Shown: positions 5,031 to 7,027 of the stretch, piece after piece
How the letters are laid out: each line of letters starts with the position of its first letter
Position numbering within the stretch: the first letter of the stretch is position 1
From: Alphaproteobacteria bacterium UBA685
GTDB taxonomy: Bacteria > Pseudomonadota > Alphaproteobacteria > Puniceispirillales > Puniceispirillaceae
DNA length: 7,027 nt
Reading direction: 5' to 3'
NCBI GenBank assembly: GCA_002299005.1
Contig: DBMZ01000062.1
Span: 1 to 7,027, forward strand
Made by a program: the position numbers and the translations under genes
Notes under the pieces: model-generated
Told to the model about the DNA's origin: nothing
Database searches by the model: none
The model's input: only the letters and a program-made list of their open reading frames with translations

Positions 5031-6734
5031 ATGAGCCAGAAAACAGCTATGACAGGTGGCCAAGCGGCCGTTCAAGCCCTTCAGAATGAACAAACAAGCC
5101 ATGTGTTTGGCCTTATCGGCTCCGCGACGATGGAGCTGTTTGACGCGCTCTATGATGCCTCTGATATCCAATTTGTCGGCGTCCATGATGAGCGCACAGG
5201 CACCCATATGGCAGATGGCTTTGCCAGAGCGTCAGGCAAATCAGGCGTGATATTAGCGGGGCAAAATGGCCCGGGCGCAACCAACCTTGTCACAGGTCTT
5301 GCCCAAGCAAAGGCCGCTTTCTCGCCTGTTATATCGCTTGCCGGCGCGCTTGCGACCTCGCACCATTACAAGGACGGCTTCCAAGAAGTTGACCAAGAGG
5401 CGCTGTTCCGCCCTGTGACCAAAAAGACGTGGAATGTGCCATCCACCGCGCGTATTCAAGAGATTATCCAAGAAGCATACCGTGTCGCGAATGCGCCGCG
5501 CAAAGGGCCTGTGCAGGTAAATATGGCGCGTGATGTGCTATCTGGTGAGGCAGAGTTTGCGCCGCTCACCCCGCCATCAGCCTATCGCATGCCAGCCGTT
5601 GCCGCCCCCTCGCCAGAGGCCTTAAAACAAGCCGCACAGATGTTGCGCGGCGCAAGCCGTCCTGTGATTGTTGCGGGCGGCGGAATTAAGAATGAACGTG
5701 CCCATGAGGCCGCTTTTGCGCTTGCTGAGGCGATCAATTGCCCGATCGTCACATCTCCCGGCCATGGTGATGCGCTGCCCTTTGGCCATAGGCTCAATGC
5801 GGGCCAGATGGGGCCGCGCGGTAATGAGGTTGCCTCGCGCTTGGTAAAAGAAGCTGATGTCATCCTCGCCCTTGGCACGCGCCTTGGCTTTAATTCGACC
5901 TTCTTTAGCTATGATAATATCAATAAAGACGCCGACATTATCCAGATTGAGCAAGAGCCGACAGCGATTGGCCGTTATTTCCCGATAGCCCTTGGCATGA
6001 TTGCTGATGCGCCAACCGCCGCTGTTATGCTAACAGAGGCGCTCTCATCATTAGATGACAGGGCATTAGCCGATGATTGGACGAAATCATATCAGGCTGA
6101 ACGCCAAGCCTATCTTGCCAAAAGAGATGAAAAAGCCCTTGCCTTGGCTAGCGCAGAGTTTATCCAGCCTGCCGCGCTTTATCACCGTTTGCGCGGCGCC
6201 CTGCCACAAGATAGCGTCTTCACCATGGATGCGGGCACATTATGTCTACAAGCAACCGATAACATCAATTATCATCAACCAGGCAGTCTTTACACACCGC
6301 TTGATTTTGGCCTTGTCGGCTTTTCCTTTGCCTGCGGTCTTGGCGCAAAATTAGCTGTGCCAGAGCGGCCTGTTATCTCTTTGATGGGTGATGGCGGCTT
6401 TGGGATGACTGTCTCTGAGCTATCAACCGCGGTTGATTACGGCATTAACACAGTGACCATCGTGATGAACAACCAATGCTGGGGCGCAGAAAAAGCCTAT
6501 CAGCGCGACTTCTTTGGTGAACGCTATATTGGTGCGAATATCTCAAGCCCTCCTTTTGACAAGCTAGCAGAGCTTTATGGCGCCAAGGGCTTTAAGGCAG
6601 AGACACTTGATGAGGTCACACAAGCGGTTGAAGCCGCGCTTGCCTGCGATGGGCCAGCTGTGATTGATGTCGCCGTTGACCCTGCCGCCCTCTATAGCTT
6701 TAGGCGCGATAGCTTTGCCCACCGCGCCAAATAA
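5031..6734 (+). CDS. Thiamine-diphosphate-dependent enzyme, Xsc-like
   Basis: A 567-residue enzyme of the acetolactate synthase-like superfamily, with an N-terminal pyrimidine-binding domain (about 5-170), a central domain (about 190-340) and a C-terminal diphosphate-binding domain (about 375-550). E54 in HDERTGTHMADG aligns with the catalytic Glu that activates thiamine. GDG (453-455) through NN (480-481) is the Mg-diphosphate motif. The closest resemblance I see is sulfoacetaldehyde acetyltransferase (Xsc): FGLIGSATME (26-35), AGQNGPGATN (76-85), GFQEVDQEALFR (116-127), and WGAEKAYQRDFFGERY (484-499), matching Xsc's WGAEK-x-Q-x-DF-type segment. It is slightly shorter than typical Xsc. Xsc converts sulfoacetaldehyde and phosphate to acetyl phosphate and sulfite. 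No phosphotransacetylase or other sulfonate gene is in view, so it could be a paralogue acting on another 2-oxo acid or aldehyde. Last operon gene, converging on the MFS gene 11 bp away. Superfamily certain, substrate not. Confidence 0.92.
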   Translation: MSQKTAMTGGQAAVQALQNEQTSHVFGLIGSATMELFDALYDASDIQFVGVHDERTGTHMADGFARASGKSGVILAGQNGPGATNLVTGLAQAKAAFSPVISLAGALATSHHYKDGFQEVDQEALFRPVTKKTWNVPSTARIQEIIQEAYRVANAPRKGPVQVNMARDVLSGEAEFAPLTPPSAYRMPAVAAPSPEALKQAAQMLRGASRPVIVAGGGIKNERAHEAAFALAEAINCPIVTSPGHGDALPFGHRLNAGQMGPRGNEVASRLVKEADVILALGTRLGFNSTFFSYDNINKDADIIQIEQEPTAIGRYFPIALGMIADAPTAAVMLTEALSSLDDRALADDWTKSYQAERQAYLAKRDEKALALASAEFIQPAALYHRLRGALPQDSVFTMDAGTLCLQATDNINYHQPGSLYTPLDFGLVGFSFACGLGAKLAVPERPVISLMGDGGFGMTVSELSTAVDYGINTVTIVMNNQCWGAEKAYQRDFFGERYIGANISSPPFDKLAELYGAKGFKAETLDEVTQAVEAALACDGPAVIDVAVDPAALYSFRRDSFAHRAK

Positions 6735-6739
6735 AAGAT

Positions 6740-6774
6740 AGCCATTTAAGCTGCCACAGCTTGCGGGCTTTTTT
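6740..6774 (+). terminator. Probable operon terminator
   Basis: An outer stem AGCC/GGCT (6740-6743 and 6766-6769) and an inner stem AAGCTG/CAGCTT (6748-6753 and 6757-6762, loop CCA) stack across a small internal loop. A T-tract runs to 6774. It starts five bases after the last operon stop and overlaps the 3' end of the convergent transporter gene. The structure is imperfect, so strength is uncertain. Confidence 0.45.
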
Positions 6775-7027
6775 CCTTAATTGGCAGATGCACCAAGGTC
6801 GATAGCAGGCCTGTGCCGACCCCAACCCACCAGACGGCGGTATAAGAGCCAAACTGGTCATAAAACGCACCACCTAGCCAGACGCCGACAAATGAGCCTA
6901 GCTGGTGCGAGAAAAAGACCAGCCCATAAAGCGTGCCCATATAACGAAGCCCGTATAGATGCGCCACGAGCCCTGATGTCAACGGCACTGTGGCAAGCCA
7001 TAATGAGCCCATCACAACCGAGAATAC
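6746..7027 (-). CDS. MFS transporter, C-terminal part (cut by window edge)
   Basis: The last 93 residues of an inner-membrane transporter; the reading frame stays open to the window edge, so the true start lies beyond it. Three hydrophobic segments are visible, which would be helices 10-12 of a 12-helix major facilitator: about residues 1-27, 31-55 and 62-82. They are joined by the typical GLRYMGTLYGLVFFSHQLG and FYDQFGSYTAVWW loops, followed by a short charged cytoplasmic tail. The pattern is common in MFS permeases annotated as organic-anion or monocarboxylate type, but the substrate cannot be read from this piece. It faces the operon tail to tail with only 11 bp between stops, so it is not co-transcribed. 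It might import the operon's substrate, though adjacency alone is weak evidence. Confidence 0.85.
   Translation of the reverse strand, partial: VFSVVMGSLWLATVPLTSGLVAHLYGLRYMGTLYGLVFFSHQLGSFVGVWLGGAFYDQFGSYTAVWWVGVGTGLLSTLVHLPIKEKSPQAVAA

Noticed and set aside
5582..5954. Antisense open frames of about 100 codons within the Xsc-like gene
   Set aside because: They are explained by codon bias in the real gene, have compositionally odd translations and show no domain.

Overview
The window looks like a compact catabolic locus from a Gram-negative proteobacterium, most likely a marine alphaproteobacterium. This rests on gene style only: mid-range GC judged by eye, very short intergenic gaps, and the families present (an LLM-class flavin monooxygenase, an AA_synth/DUF1185 protein and an Xsc-like thiamine-diphosphate enzyme). 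A SAR116-like origin would fit but is a guess.

Layout, left to right. A LysR-type regulator lies on the minus strand (54-920). A 115-bp AT-rich divergent intergenic region (921-1035) carries two T-N11-A dyads and a good sigma70-like promoter for the regulator. Five plus-strand genes follow with gaps of 35, 24, 9 and 3 bp: an NAD-type aldehyde dehydrogenase (1036-2514), a luciferase-like flavin-dependent monooxygenase (2550-3584), an AA_synth/DUF1185 protein (3609-4205), an alpha/beta-hydrolase with an intact Ser-Asp-His triad (4215-5027) and a thiamine-diphosphate enzyme resembling sulfoacetaldehyde acetyltransferase (5031-6734). An MFS transporter points back at the operon from the right edge (6746 to beyond 7027, C-terminal part only). 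No gap exceeds 300 bp, and I saw no RNA gene, insertion sequence or CRISPR array.

How the genes may work together (inference). The LysR protein probably senses the substrate or an intermediate, represses itself and controls the operon. The flavin monooxygenase would oxidise or open the substrate, the aldehyde dehydrogenase would oxidise an aldehyde product, the hydrolase would cut an ester, lactone or amide, and the thiamine-diphosphate enzyme would cleave or transfer a two-carbon unit from a 2-oxo acid or aldehyde. The AA_synth protein has no assigned reaction. The set partly resembles trigonelline (N-methylpyridinium) ring-opening pathways and partly sulfonate catabolism through sulfoacetaldehyde. 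It matches neither fully, because no flavin reductase and no phosphotransacetylase are in view. The substrate is unknown.

Two terminator-like hairpins reading on the plus strand lie inside the 3' ends of minus-strand genes. One (158-189) is inside the regulator gene and one (6740-6774) overlaps the end of the transporter gene. The first suggests that a plus-strand gene ends just inside or just before the left edge.
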